A stretch of DNA of 64,000 bases from Burkholderia diffusa (GTDB lineage: Bacteria; Pseudomonadota; Gammaproteobacteria; Burkholderiales; Burkholderiaceae). This document shows positions 18,392 through 27,460 of this stretch, one piece after another; within the stretch, counting starts at the first letter, position 1; each line of letters starts with the position of its first letter. Below the pieces are notes generated by a model. The model made no database searches and was not told the DNA's origin. It worked only from the letters and a program-made list of their open reading frames with translations. The stretch is from NCBI RefSeq assembly GCF_902499115.1, contig NZ_CABVPN010000033.1, positions 1 to 64,000 on the forward strand, read 5' to 3'. Position numbers and translations under genes: made by a program.

Positions 18392-20344
18392 ATGGGAAAG
18401 ATCATCGGTATTGACCTCGGCACCACGAACTCGTGCGTCGCCATCATGGAAGGCAACCAGGTCAAGGTCATCGAGAACTCGGAAGGCACGCGCACGACGC
18501 CGTCGATCATCGCCTACATGGACGATAACGAAGTGCTCGTCGGCGCACCGGCCAAGCGTCAGTCCGTGACCAACCCGAAGAACACGCTGTTCGCGGTGAA
18601 GCGCCTGATCGGCCGCCGCTTCGAAGAGAAGGAAGTCCAGAAGGACATCGGCCTGATGCCGTATACGATCATCAAGGCCGACAACGGCGACGCATGGGTC
18701 GAAGCGCACGGCGAGAAGCTGGCGCCGCCGCAGGTTTCGGCGGAAGTGCTGCGCAAGATGAAGAAGACGGCCGAAGACTACCTCGGCGAGCCGGTCACGG
18801 AAGCCGTGATCACGGTGCCGGCGTACTTCAACGACAGCCAGCGTCAGGCAACCAAGGACGCCGGCCGCATCGCGGGCCTCGAAGTCAAGCGGATCATCAA
18901 CGAGCCGACCGCGGCTGCGCTCGCGTTCGGCCTCGACAAGGCCGAGAAGGGCGACCGCAAGATCGCCGTGTATGACCTCGGCGGCGGCACGTTCGACGTA
19001 TCGATCATCGAGATCGCGGACGTCGACGGCGAAATGCAGTTCGAAGTGCTGTCGACCAACGGCGACACGTTCCTCGGTGGCGAGGACTTCGACCAGCGCA
19101 TCATCGATTACATCATCGGCGAGTTCAAGAAGGAGCAGGGTGTCGACCTGTCGAAGGACGTGCTCGCGCTGCAGCGCCTGAAGGAAGCCGCTGAAAAGGC
19201 GAAGATCGAGCTGTCGTCGAGCCAGCAGACCGAAATCAACCTGCCGTACATCACGGCCGACGCATCGGGTCCGAAGCACTTGAACCTGAAGATTACCCGC
19301 GCGAAGCTGGAAGCGCTGGTCGAGGATCTGGTCGAGCGCACGATCGAACCGTGCCGCATCGCGATCAAGGACGCGGGCGTCAAGGTGTCGGACATCGACG
19401 ACGTGATCCTGGTCGGCGGCCAGACCCGCATGCCGAAGGTGCAGGAGAAGGTGAAGGAGTTCTTCGGCAAGGACCCGCGCCGTGACGTGAACCCGGACGA
19501 AGCCGTCGCAGTCGGCGCGGCGATCCAGGGCCAGGTCCTGTCGGGCGACCGCAAGGACGTGCTGCTGCTCGACGTGACCCCGCTGTCGCTCGGCATCGAG
19601 ACGCTCGGCGGCGTGATGACGAAGATGATCAACAAGAACACGACGATCCCGACGAAGCACGCACAGGTGTATTCGACGGCGGACGACAACCAGTCGGCCG
19701 TGACGATCAAGGTGTTCCAGGGCGAACGCGAGATGGCGGCAGGCAACAAGCTGCTCGGCGAGTTCAACCTCGAAGGCATCCCGCCGTCGCCGCGCGGCGT
19801 GCCGCAGATCGAAGTGACCTTCGACATCGACGCGAACGGCATCCTGCACGTCGGCGCGAAGGACAAGGCGACCGGCAAGGAAAACAAGATCACGATCAAG
19901 GCGAACTCGGGCCTGTCCGAAGCTGAAATCGACCAGATGATCAAGGACGCGGAAGCGAACGCAGCGGAAGACCACAAGCTGCGCGAGCTGGCCGATTCGC
20001 GCAACCAGGGCGACGCGCTGGTCCACAGCACGAAGAAGGCGCTCACCGAGTACGGCGACAAGCTGGAAGCGGGCGAGAAGGAAAAGATTGAAGCGGCGCT
20101 GAAGTCGCTCGAGGACGTGCTGAAGGATACGTCGGCCGACAAGGCGGCGATCGACGCGAAGGTCGAGGAACTCGGTCAGGCTTCGCAGAAGCTCGGCGAA
20201 AAGATGTACGCCGACATGCAGGCGCAGCAGGCCGGTGCGGCCGGCGCGGCGGGTGCAGCGGAAGGCGCGGCCCACGCGGGCGGCGCGCAGCAGGCTGCGG
20301 ACGACGTTGTCGACGCCGAGTTCAAGGAAGTAAAGAAGGACTGA
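18392..20344 (+). CDS. dnaK: Chaperone protein DnaK (Hsp70)
   Basis: DnaK is the cytoplasmic Hsp70 chaperone that binds exposed hydrophobic peptides in an ATP-controlled cycle. The 650-residue product has the three Hsp70 signatures: IGIDLGTTNSCVA at the N-terminus, IAVYDLGGGTFDVSI near residue 195, and VILVGGQTRMPKVQEKVKEF near residue 340. The linker DVLLLDVTPLSLGIE leads to the peptide-binding domain, and the helical lid ends in the conserved tail DAEFKEVKKD. It is slightly longer than the E. coli protein (638), with a Gly/Ala-rich insertion before the tail. Confidence 0.98.
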   Translation: MGKIIGIDLGTTNSCVAIMEGNQVKVIENSEGTRTTPSIIAYMDDNEVLVGAPAKRQSVTNPKNTLFAVKRLIGRRFEEKEVQKDIGLMPYTIIKADNGDAWVEAHGEKLAPPQVSAEVLRKMKKTAEDYLGEPVTEAVITVPAYFNDSQRQATKDAGRIAGLEVKRIINEPTAAALAFGLDKAEKGDRKIAVYDLGGGTFDVSIIEIADVDGEMQFEVLSTNGDTFLGGEDFDQRIIDYIIGEFKKEQGVDLSKDVLALQRLKEAAEKAKIELSSSQQTEINLPYITADASGPKHLNLKITRAKLEALVEDLVERTIEPCRIAIKDAGVKVSDIDDVILVGGQTRMPKVQEKVKEFFGKDPRRDVNPDEAVAVGAAIQGQVLSGDRKDVLLLDVTPLSLGIETLGGVMTKMINKNTTIPTKHAQVYSTADDNQSAVTIKVFQGEREMAAGNKLLGEFNLEGIPPSPRGVPQIEVTFDIDANGILHVGAKDKATGKENKITIKANSGLSEAEIDQMIKDAEANAAEDHKLRELADSRNQGDALVHSTKKALTEYGDKLEAGEKEKIEAALKSLEDVLKDTSADKAAIDAKVEELGQASQKLGEKMYADMQAQQAGAAGAAGAAEGAAHAGGAQQAADDVVDAEFKEVKKD

Positions 20345-20367
20345 GCCGGGTTGCCATGGCACCGCAC

Positions 20368-20390
20368 GCCGCGCGCGACACGCGCGCGGC
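20368..20390 (+). other. Strong GC hairpin between dnaK and dnaJ
   Basis: Arms GCCGCGCGCG (20368–20377) and CGCGCGCGGC (20381–20390) pair perfectly across a three-base loop, starting 23 bases past the dnaK stop. No T-run follows, so it is more likely a 3'-end stabiliser or processing site of the dnaK message than a full terminator. It may lower dnaJ expression relative to dnaK. Confidence 0.5.
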
Positions 20391-20597
20391 GCGGCTGAAC
20401 AGCGGTCTGTCTTTCCTTCCGGATGGCCGGATCGACTCCACGCCTGGCGGGCTTCGCGGCCCTCCGGGCACATTTGTTTTTTGGCGGGTGCTGCGCGAGC
20501 CGTCCGCGGACGGCGCAGCGCCAGACGAGTCGAGAGACTTTACTGCGGGCGAAAGGAGCCGCCGCGTGCGTGACGCGCGACGGCACAGCGAATCGAT

Positions 20598-21734
20598 ATG
20601 GCGAAACGGGATTACTACGAGGTTCTGGGCGTCGCGAAGAATGCGAGCGACGACGAAATCAAGAAGGCGTATCGCAAGCTTGCGATGAAGTATCACCCTG
20701 ACCGCAATCCGGACAGCAAGGATGCGGAAGAGCATTTCAAGGAAGTGAAGGAAGCCTATGAAATGCTGTCGGACGACCAGAAGCGCGCGGCGTACGATCA
20801 GTACGGCCACGCGGGCGTCGATCCGAACATGGGCGGTGCGGGCGGACAGGGTTTCGGCGGCTTCGCGGATGCGTTCGGCGACATCTTCGGCGACATCTTC
20901 GGTCAGGCCGCGGGCGGCGCCGCGCGTGGCGGCCGCGGCGGTCCGCAGGTGTATCGCGGTGCCGACCTGCGCTACAGCATGGAAATCACGCTCGAGCAGG
21001 CCGCGCACGGCTACGACACGCAGATCCGCGTGCCGAGCTGGGTCTCATGCGAAGTCTGTCACGGGTCGGGCGCGAAGCCTGGCACGAAGCCGGAAACCTG
21101 CCCGACTTGCCACGGCCAGGGCACGGTGCGCATGTCGCAGGGCTTCTTCAGCATCCAGCAGACCTGCCCGAAGTGTCACGGCACCGGCACCTACATCCCC
21201 GAACCGTGCGCGCACTGCCACGGATCGGGCAAGGTGAAGGAAACCAAGACGCTCGAAGTGAAGATCCCGGCCGGCATCGACGACGGCATGCGGATCCGCT
21301 CGGCCGGCAACGGCGAACCTGGCATCAACGGCGGGCCGCCGGGCGACCTGTACGTCGAGATCCACATCAAGCCGCACTCGGTGTTCGAGCGCGACGGCGA
21401 CGATCTCCACTGCCAGATGCCGATCCCGTTCACGACCGCCGCGCTCGGCGGCGAGATCGAGGTGCCGACGCTGGCCGGCCGTGCGTCGTTCCCGGTGCCG
21501 GAAGGTACCCAGTCGGGCAAGACGTTCCGCCTGCGCGGCAAGGGGATCAAGGGTCTGCGTTCGAGCATCGCGGGCGATCTGTACGTACACGTGCAGGTCG
21601 AGACGCCCGTGAAGCTGACCGACCAGCAGCGTGATCTGCTCAAGCAGTTCGAGAAGTCGTTGGCCGAGGGCGGTGCGCGTCACAGTCCGCAGAGCAAGAG
21701 CTGGTTCGACCGGGTGAAGAGCTTCTTCGAGTGA
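20598..21734 (+). CDS. dnaJ: Chaperone protein DnaJ (Hsp40)
   Basis: DnaJ delivers substrates to DnaK and stimulates its ATPase. The 378-residue product has the J-domain (residues 1–70) with the HPD motif in KYHPDRNP, a Gly/Phe-rich stretch (about 75–115), and four zinc-binding repeats CEVCHGSG, CPTCHGQG, CPKCHGTG and CAHCHGSG between about 150 and 215. The C-terminal substrate-binding domains follow. It lies 253 bases after dnaK, a gap containing a strong hairpin, and four bases before pabB. Confidence 0.98.
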   Translation: MAKRDYYEVLGVAKNASDDEIKKAYRKLAMKYHPDRNPDSKDAEEHFKEVKEAYEMLSDDQKRAAYDQYGHAGVDPNMGGAGGQGFGGFADAFGDIFGDIFGQAAGGAARGGRGGPQVYRGADLRYSMEITLEQAAHGYDTQIRVPSWVSCEVCHGSGAKPGTKPETCPTCHGQGTVRMSQGFFSIQQTCPKCHGTGTYIPEPCAHCHGSGKVKETKTLEVKIPAGIDDGMRIRSAGNGEPGINGGPPGDLYVEIHIKPHSVFERDGDDLHCQMPIPFTTAALGGEIEVPTLAGRASFPVPEGTQSGKTFRLRGKGIKGLRSSIAGDLYVHVQVETPVKLTDQQRDLLKQFEKSLAEGGARHSPQSKSWFDRVKSFFE

Positions 21735-21738
21735 CGGC

Positions 21739-23658
21739 ATGACTGAAGGCAACGAGAGCGCGTCGTTCGCGCTCTTGGACGATTGCGACTCGACCGCGTC
21801 CACGCGGTCGAGTCGTTTGTATTCCGGTTTCGTGCGCGAACGCGTGTGTACGGATCCGGCACGGCTCGACGAGCTCGATGCGGCGGTGGCGCAGGATCTG
21901 CGCGACGGGCTGCATGCGGTCGTCGTCGGCGATTACGAATTCGGACGCAATCTTGAAAGAGCGCAGCCGGGCCATGCCCCGCTGCGCTTTTTGCTGTATG
22001 CGCGCTGCGAGCGCCTGTCGCGCGACGAAGTCGATGCGTGGCTCGCGCAGCAGGACGGCGGCGGCCCGCCGTCGATCGCGGGCGTCGCGCATGTCGCGAA
22101 GAGCGTGTCGCGCGACGCGTTCGACGCGGCGATCGCTGCGGTGCACGACGCGCTGCGCGCGGGCGATTCGTACCAGATCAACTACACGTATCGGCTGAAT
22201 TTCGACATGTTCGGCACGCCGCTCGCGCTGTACCGGCGGCTGCGCGCGCGTCAGCCCGTGCGTTACGGCGCGCTGATCGCGCTGCCCGACAGTGCGTGGG
22301 TCGTGTCGTGCTCGCCGGAGCTGTTCGTCGAGAAGCACGGCGACGTGCTGCGCGCGCGGCCGATGAAAGGCACCGCGCCGCGCTCGGCCGATCCGCGCGA
22401 CGACGCGGCGGCCGCCGCGTTCCTCGCGAACGATCCGAAGAACCGCGCGGAAAACGTGATGATCGTCGACCTGCTGCGCAACGACGTGTCGCGGATCGCG
22501 CGTACGGGCACGGTCAGGGTGCCGGCGCTGTTCTCGGTCGAGCCGTACGCGTCGGTATGGCAGATGACGTCGACGGTCGAGGCCGGCTGGCGCGACGGCA
22601 CCACGTTCGCGCAGATGCTGCGTGCGCTGTTTCCATGCGGATCGATCACCGGTGCGCCGAAGCACAAGACGATGGAACTGATCGACGCGATCGAGTCGAC
22701 GCCGCGCGGGCTCTATACGGGCGCGATCGGCTGGCTCGACGCGCCGCAGGAAGGGGCAGCGGCAGGCGATGCGTCGCCCGGCGATGCGACCGGCTGCGGC
22801 GATTTCTGCCTGTCGGTCGCAATCCGGACGCTGACGCTCGAGGCGGTCGATGTCGATGCTGCCGCAACGATCGACACGCGTGACGCGGCAGCGGCCGCTG
22901 GCGGCCGGCGACGCGGCACGATGGGGGTCGGCGCGGGCATCGTGCTCGACAGCGTCGCCGCCGACGAATATGCGGAGTGCGAATTGAAAGCGCGATTCCT
23001 GACCGACGCTGATCCCGGCTTCCAGTTGTTCGAAACCACCGCCGCGACGCGTGCAGACGGCATCCGGCATCTCGAGCGCCATCTCGCGAGGCTGCGGCGC
23101 AGCGCGGATGCATTCGGCTTCCGCCTCGACGCCGATGCGTTGCGCCGCGAGATCGACGCGCGCTGCGCGGCGCTCGACGGCGATGGTCCGTACCGGATGA
23201 AGCTCGCGCTCGCGAAGGACGGCACGATCGACATCATGGCCGCGACGATGAAACCGCTTCCCGCTGGGCCGGTCGGCGTGATGCTAGCGTCCGCGCACGG
23301 GTTCGCACCGACCCGCACGGACGACGCGCTGCTGCTGCACAAGACGACGCGCCGTGCCGAATACGATCGCGCATGGCAGGCGGCGGAGGCGCTTGGTGGC
23401 TTCGACATGCTGTTTGTCAACGAGCGTGGCGAGGTGACGGAAGGCGGGCGCTCGAACCTGTTCGTGAAGCTCGACGGCCAGTGGGTGACCCCGCCGTTGT
23501 CGAGCGGTGTGCTGCCGGGCGTGATGCGTGGCGTGCTGCTCGACGATCGCACATTCGGCGCCCAGGAGCGCATCGTCACGCTCGACGATCTGGCGCGCGC
23601 CGAGGCGCTGCTGCTGACCAATGCATTGCGCGGCGCGCTCGATGCGGTATTGAAATGA
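21739..23658 (+). CDS. pabB: Fused aminodeoxychorismate synthase component I / aminodeoxychorismate lyase
   Basis: The 639-residue protein joins two steps of p-aminobenzoate synthesis for folate. Residues up to about 410 form the chorismate-binding PabB part, with PKNRAENVMIVDLLRNDVSR, GSITGAPKHKTMELIDAIE and the metal-ligand DEYAECELKA. From about 430 a class IV PLP-dependent lyase (PabC-like) follows, with the likely PLP lysine in LLLHKTTRR and the GEVTEGGRSNLFV motif. The amidotransferase PabA is not in the window. It starts four bases after dnaJ, so it may share heat-shock transcripts, an odd partnership conserved in this lineage as far as I recall. A clear terminator follows. Confidence 0.92.
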   Translation: MTEGNESASFALLDDCDSTASTRSSRLYSGFVRERVCTDPARLDELDAAVAQDLRDGLHAVVVGDYEFGRNLERAQPGHAPLRFLLYARCERLSRDEVDAWLAQQDGGGPPSIAGVAHVAKSVSRDAFDAAIAAVHDALRAGDSYQINYTYRLNFDMFGTPLALYRRLRARQPVRYGALIALPDSAWVVSCSPELFVEKHGDVLRARPMKGTAPRSADPRDDAAAAAFLANDPKNRAENVMIVDLLRNDVSRIARTGTVRVPALFSVEPYASVWQMTSTVEAGWRDGTTFAQMLRALFPCGSITGAPKHKTMELIDAIESTPRGLYTGAIGWLDAPQEGAAAGDASPGDATGCGDFCLSVAIRTLTLEAVDVDAAATIDTRDAAAAAGGRRRGTMGVGAGIVLDSVAADEYAECELKARFLTDADPGFQLFETTAATRADGIRHLERHLARLRRSADAFGFRLDADALRREIDARCAALDGDGPYRMKLALAKDGTIDIMAATMKPLPAGPVGVMLASAHGFAPTRTDDALLLHKTTRRAEYDRAWQAAEALGGFDMLFVNERGEVTEGGRSNLFVKLDGQWVTPPLSSGVLPGVMRGVLLDDRTFGAQERIVTLDDLARAEALLLTNALRGALDAVLK

Positions 23659-23730
23659 CGCGATGAACGACTGGGCCGCGTGCCCGACGAACCGATACCG
23701 CTGATCTTCGGCAACACCGCATCCAAGGAA

Positions 23731-23768
23731 AAAGCGCGGCGCCCCGCAAAGGGTGCCGCGCTTTTTTT
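23731..23768 (+). terminator. Rho-independent terminator after pabB
   Basis: Arms AAAGCGCGGC (23731–23740) and GCCGCGCTTT (23755–23764) form a ten-bp stem followed by a run of T to 23768. The flanking A-run means it may also end panB transcripts arriving from the opposite strand. Confidence 0.8.
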
Positions 23769-23794
23769 CGTATCGAACGGGCGCCGGCCGCGCG

Positions 23795-24610
23795 TCAGAA
23801 CGAGTGTTCCGGGCCCGGGAACGAGCCGTCCTTCACCGCGCTCACGTACGCCTCGACGGCCGCCTGGATGTTCGGCTGGCCCTGCATGAAATCCTTCACG
23901 AAACGCGGGCGCTTGCCGGGGAAAATGCCGAGCATGTCGTGCAGCACCAGCACCTGGCCCGAGCATTCGAGGCCCGCACCGATGCCGATCGTCGGGATTT
24001 TCAGCATGTGCGTGACTTCGGACGCGACGAGCGTCGGCACCGCTTCGAGCACCACGAGCTGCGCGCCCGCGTCCTCGATCGCGCGCGCATCGCGCAGCAG
24101 CTGCGCGGCGCCAGCTTCCGTGCGGCCTTGCACCTTGAAGCCGCCGAACGCATGCACCGACTGCGGCGTGAGGCCGAGGTGCGCGCACACCGGCACCGAG
24201 CGTTCAACGAGGAAGCGGACCGTGTCGGCGAGCCATTCACCGCCTTCGAGCTTGACCATCTGCGCGCCGGCGCGCATCAGCGTGACCGCGTTCGCGAACG
24301 CCTCGGCCGGTGTGCCGTACGTGCCGAACGGCAGATCGGCGACGACGAGCGCGCGCGGCTGCGCACGCGCGACGCATGCGGTGTGGTACGCGATGTCGTC
24401 GATCGACACGGGGAGCGTGGTGGTGTGACCCTGCAGCACGTTGCCGAGCGAGTCGCCGATCAGCAGCACGTCGGTGCCGGCGCGATCGAGCAGCGCGGAA
24501 AAGCTCGCGTCGTAGCAGGTGAGCATCGCGATCTTCTCGCCGGCCTCGCGCATTGCCTGCAGCTTGGGCACAGTGACGGCAGGCCGGCTCGATTCCTGGA
24601 GATAGGTCAT
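23795..24610 (-). CDS. panB: 3-methyl-2-oxobutanoate hydroxymethyltransferase
   Basis: PanB transfers a hydroxymethyl group from methylene-tetrahydrofolate to ketoisovalerate, the first committed step of pantothenate (coenzyme A) synthesis. The 271-residue product shows AMLTCYDASFSALLDRAG, LIGDSLGNVLQGHTTTLPV with the Mg-binding Asp, VADLPFGTYG and VKLEGGEW, then GHLGLTPQSVHAFGG-like sequence and IGIGAGLECSGQVLVLHD. It is the last gene of the minus-strand run hda–HAD–pcnB–folK–kinase–panB, 45 bases after the kinase gene. Confidence 0.96.
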   Translation of the reverse strand: MTYLQESSRPAVTVPKLQAMREAGEKIAMLTCYDASFSALLDRAGTDVLLIGDSLGNVLQGHTTTLPVSIDDIAYHTACVARAQPRALVVADLPFGTYGTPAEAFANAVTLMRAGAQMVKLEGGEWLADTVRFLVERSVPVCAHLGLTPQSVHAFGGFKVQGRTEAGAAQLLRDARAIEDAGAQLVVLEAVPTLVASEVTHMLKIPTIGIGAGLECSGQVLVLHDMLGIFPGKRPRFVKDFMQGQPNIQAAVEAYVSAVKDGSFPGPEHSF

Positions 24611-24655
24611 GGGGAAATCCGGTTCGATGGGGGAGGAACGACAGGCGAGGACGCG

Positions 24656-25342
24656 TCAGCGCGTCGTTTCGCCCTTGACGAAGAATTCCTTGCGGCCGCG
24701 CATCGTGTCGATGCGCTCGATCAGCAGCGCGAGGTCTTCGGGGGAGTCTTGCGGGTTCAGGTGTTCGGCTGCGACCGTGAGTACCGGCGTTCGGTCGTAG
24801 TGATAGAAGAATTCGTTGTACGCATCGACGAGCGAGCGCAGGTACGCGTCGCTGATCTGCAGCTCCGTTGGCAGCCCGCGCTTCTGGATGCGCGAGAACA
24901 GCACCTCGGGGCTCGCCTGCAGATAGACGACGAGATCGGGCGCGGGGGCTTGCGGGACGTCGAGGTGCGTCGCGATCGACCGGTACAACTGCCATTCGTC
25001 TTCCGGCAGGTTCAGCCGCGCGAAGATGTCGTTCTTCTGCGGCATGAAATCGGCGACGACGGGCCGGCCCGTATCGAGCGCGCCGATCAGTTCGCGCGCC
25101 TGCTGCGCGCGCTGCAGCGCGAACGACAACTGCGCGGGCAGCGCGTAGCGCGCGGTGTCGCGATAGAAGCGTTCGAGGAACGGGTTGTCCTGCGGGCGCT
25201 CGAGCAGCGTCTGCATCGACCAGCGCTCGGCGAAGAGGCGCGCGAGCGTCGTCTTGCCGACGCCGATCGGCCCTTCGATCACCAGATAGCGATGCGGGGC
25301 GCGCAGGTCGGGCGCGGTGACGGTCAGCGGAGTGATGTTCAT
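24656..25342 (-). CDS. Deoxynucleoside kinase family protein
   Basis: This 228-residue protein belongs to the deoxyadenosine/deoxyguanosine kinase-like P-loop family that salvages deoxynucleosides. Visible features are the P-loop IEGPIGVGKTTLARLFAE at about residues 22–40, a DNPFLERFYRD motif, and the lid-type LFSRIQKRGLPTE segment. It lies between folK and panB; its start codon overlaps the folK stop (ATGA), so the two are translationally coupled. In many proteobacteria the folK–kinase–panB order is conserved, and a role linked to pterin or pantothenate genes has not been shown. Exact substrate is unknown. Confidence 0.85.
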   Translation of the reverse strand: MNITPLTVTAPDLRAPHRYLVIEGPIGVGKTTLARLFAERWSMQTLLERPQDNPFLERFYRDTARYALPAQLSFALQRAQQARELIGALDTGRPVVADFMPQKNDIFARLNLPEDEWQLYRSIATHLDVPQAPAPDLVVYLQASPEVLFSRIQKRGLPTELQISDAYLRSLVDAYNEFFYHYDRTPVLTVAAEHLNPQDSPEDLALLIERIDTMRGRKEFFVKGETTR

Positions 25343-25881
25343 CGGCAGCGGTTCTTGTCGGCGTCAGCGCCGGCGGCAAGGGCCTTCTGCATCAGGCATT
25401 GACAGGTCTGCACCTTCTCAACGCGCTGATCCGCGACAGAGGCGAGGTACGCATCGGCGCGGCCGCGCGCGGGGATGTCGAGCGCCGGCTCGATCTCGAC
25501 GAGCGGCACGAGCGCGAATGCGCGATCGGTGAGGCGCGGATGCGGGACGATCAGGTCGGGTTCGTCGATCGAATCGGAGCCGAACAGCAGGATATCGAGG
25601 TCGAGCGTGCGCGGCGCGTTGCGATACGGGCGCTCGCGCCCGAAGTGATGTTCGATCTTCTGGCAGAGCGCGAGCAGCTCACGGGCCGACAGCGTCGTGT
25701 CGAGCTTGACGACGCAGTTGTAGTAATCGTCGCCGCCCGCTTCGAAGGGCGCCGTGCGATACAGGCTCGATTTGCCGAGGATCGAGATGGTGCGCTGCTG
25801 CGCGAGGCACACCACCGCGTCCTTCAGGGTCTGGCGCGCATCGCCGAGATTCGCCCCCAGTCCGATATATGCAACCGTCAT
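25339..25881 (-). CDS. folK: 2-amino-4-hydroxy-6-hydroxymethyldihydropteridine pyrophosphokinase
   Basis: FolK (HPPK) transfers pyrophosphate from ATP to hydroxymethyldihydropterin in folate synthesis. The 180-residue product starts MTVAYIGLGANLGDARQTL and carries the diagnostic RPYRNAPRTLDLDILLFGS and the downstream LIVPHPRLTDRAFALVPLVE. The ATG at 25881 is chosen because it opens the family N-terminus directly; the frame is open further upstream but without recognisable sequence. It begins 35 bases after pcnB and overlaps the kinase start by four bases. Confidence 0.94.
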   Translation of the reverse strand: MTVAYIGLGANLGDARQTLKDAVVCLAQQRTISILGKSSLYRTAPFEAGGDDYYNCVVKLDTTLSARELLALCQKIEHHFGRERPYRNAPRTLDLDILLFGSDSIDEPDLIVPHPRLTDRAFALVPLVEIEPALDIPARGRADAYLASVADQRVEKVQTCQCLMQKALAAGADADKNRCR

Positions 25882-25916
25882 GGCATCACTTCCTACGTCG
25901 TTCGCCGGCGCGCGCG

Positions 25917-27455
25917 TCAGTCGTCGGAACCGCCCGCGGTGTCCGACGACTGCTCGGCGGCGCCTTCGCCCGGCTTGCGGTTTCGCGCACCGCCGCGGCG
26001 GCGCCGCTTGCGGGGCGATTTTTCCTTCGAGCCGCCCTGCGTCAGGAGTGCCTCGCGCGCGGCCGCGTCGCCTTCGATGAAATCCGTCCACCACTGTCCG
26101 ACTTCCGCATCGAGCTCGCCGGATTCGCAGCGTAACAGGAGGAAATCATACCCCGCTCTAAACCTTTGGTGTTCCAGCAGCCGCATCGCGCTGCGGCCCG
26201 AGCGTTTTTCGAGGCGCAACTGCAGGCCCCAGATCTCGCGCATGTCGGCCGAGTAGCGCTTGTGGATCGCGAGTTTCTCGGTCTGCATGTCGATGACGTC
26301 GTCCATCGCGCGATGGAGCGCCGGCACCGGGAATTCGCCTTCCGCCGTGTATTGCTCGAAGCGCTGGCGCATGTCGTGCCACAGCAGCGTCGCGAACAGG
26401 AAGCCCGGCGATACCGTCTTGCCGGCGCGCACGCGCGCGTCGGTGTTGTTCAGCGCGAGCGTGATGAACTTCTCGCCCTGCGGTTGTTCGAGCACGACGT
26501 CGAGGAGCGGCAGCAGCCCGTGGTGCAGGCCCTCCTTGCGCAGCCGCTGCAGGCACGCGAGCGCGTGGCCCGACAGCAGCAGCTTCAGCATTTCGTCGAA
26601 CAGGCGCGCGGCCGGCACGTTGTTGATCAGGTCGGCGAGCGCCTTGATCGGTTCGCGCGTATGCGGCTCGATCTCGAAGCCGAGCTTTGCCGCAAAGCGC
26701 ACGACGCGCAGCATCCGCACCGGATCCTCGCGGAAGCGCGTGGCCGGGTCGCCGATCATCCGCAGCAGGCGGGCGCGCATGTCGGCCATCCCGTCGTGGT
26801 AGTCGAGCACCGTCTGCGTCGACGGATCGTAGTACATCGCGTTGATCGTGAAGTCGCGGCGCGCGGCGTCTTCGTGCTGTTCGCCCCACACGTTGTCGCG
26901 CAGCACGCGGCCGCTGGCGTCGACCGCGTGCGTGCGGCGATCGAGTTCGTCGCGCTTCAGGCGCTTCGGCGGCTCGGCCGACGCGGCAGCCTCGGGCGGC
27001 GCATCGACCAGTGCGCGGAACGTCGACACCTCGATCAGTTCCTGGCCGAACTGCACGTGGACGATCTGGAAGCGGCGGCCGATCAGGCGCGCGCGGCGGA
27101 ACAGGCGCTGGACTTCGGTCGGCGTCGCGTCGGTCGCGACGTCGAAGTCCTTCGGCGCGATGCCGAGCAGCAGGTCGCGCACCGCGCCGCCGACGATGAA
27201 TGCGCGAAAGCCCGCCTGCTGCAGCGTGTCGGTCACGCGGACTGCATTGCGCGAGATCAGTGACGGATCGATCTGGTGCACGCTGGCCGGCACGACGGTC
27301 GGTTCGTGATTGCTGCGCGGCTTCCTGGCGGCGCCGCCGCGGCTACCCTTCGCGGGGCGCTGGGCAGGGGCCGTGTCGACGGCGGGCGCCTCGGCGGGCG
27401 ACGTTTGTTCGGCGCCGTCCTGGCCGAGCAGCTTGCGAATGAATTTTTTGATCAC
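25917..27455 (-). CDS. pcnB: Poly(A) polymerase I
   Basis: PcnB adds 3' poly(A) tails that mark RNAs for decay. The product (512 residues) has the class II nucleotidyltransferase core with FIVGGAVRDLLLGIAPKDFD at about 100–120 and RRDFTINAMYYDP, followed by the RNA-binding helical domain (DPATRFREDPVRMLRVVRFA). The C-terminus is a basic tail (SPRKRRRRGGARNRKPG). The likely start is GTG at 27455 (MIKKFIRKLLG), five bases after the HAD gene; no ATG lies closer to the conserved part. A poorly conserved Ala/Pro/Arg-rich N-terminal stretch precedes the core. Confidence 0.92.
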   Translation of the reverse strand: MIKKFIRKLLGQDGAEQTSPAEAPAVDTAPAQRPAKGSRGGAARKPRSNHEPTVVPASVHQIDPSLISRNAVRVTDTLQQAGFRAFIVGGAVRDLLLGIAPKDFDVATDATPTEVQRLFRRARLIGRRFQIVHVQFGQELIEVSTFRALVDAPPEAAASAEPPKRLKRDELDRRTHAVDASGRVLRDNVWGEQHEDAARRDFTINAMYYDPSTQTVLDYHDGMADMRARLLRMIGDPATRFREDPVRMLRVVRFAAKLGFEIEPHTREPIKALADLINNVPAARLFDEMLKLLLSGHALACLQRLRKEGLHHGLLPLLDVVLEQPQGEKFITLALNNTDARVRAGKTVSPGFLFATLLWHDMRQRFEQYTAEGEFPVPALHRAMDDVIDMQTEKLAIHKRYSADMREIWGLQLRLEKRSGRSAMRLLEHQRFRAGYDFLLLRCESGELDAEVGQWWTDFIEGDAAAREALLTQGGSKEKSPRKRRRRGGARNRKPGEGAAEQSSDTAGGSDD

Positions 27456-27460
27456 GACGT

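Noticed and set aside
18383..20473. A 696-codon frame opposite dnaK
   Set aside because: Antisense to a highly conserved Hsp70 gene; no family resemblance and biased composition.
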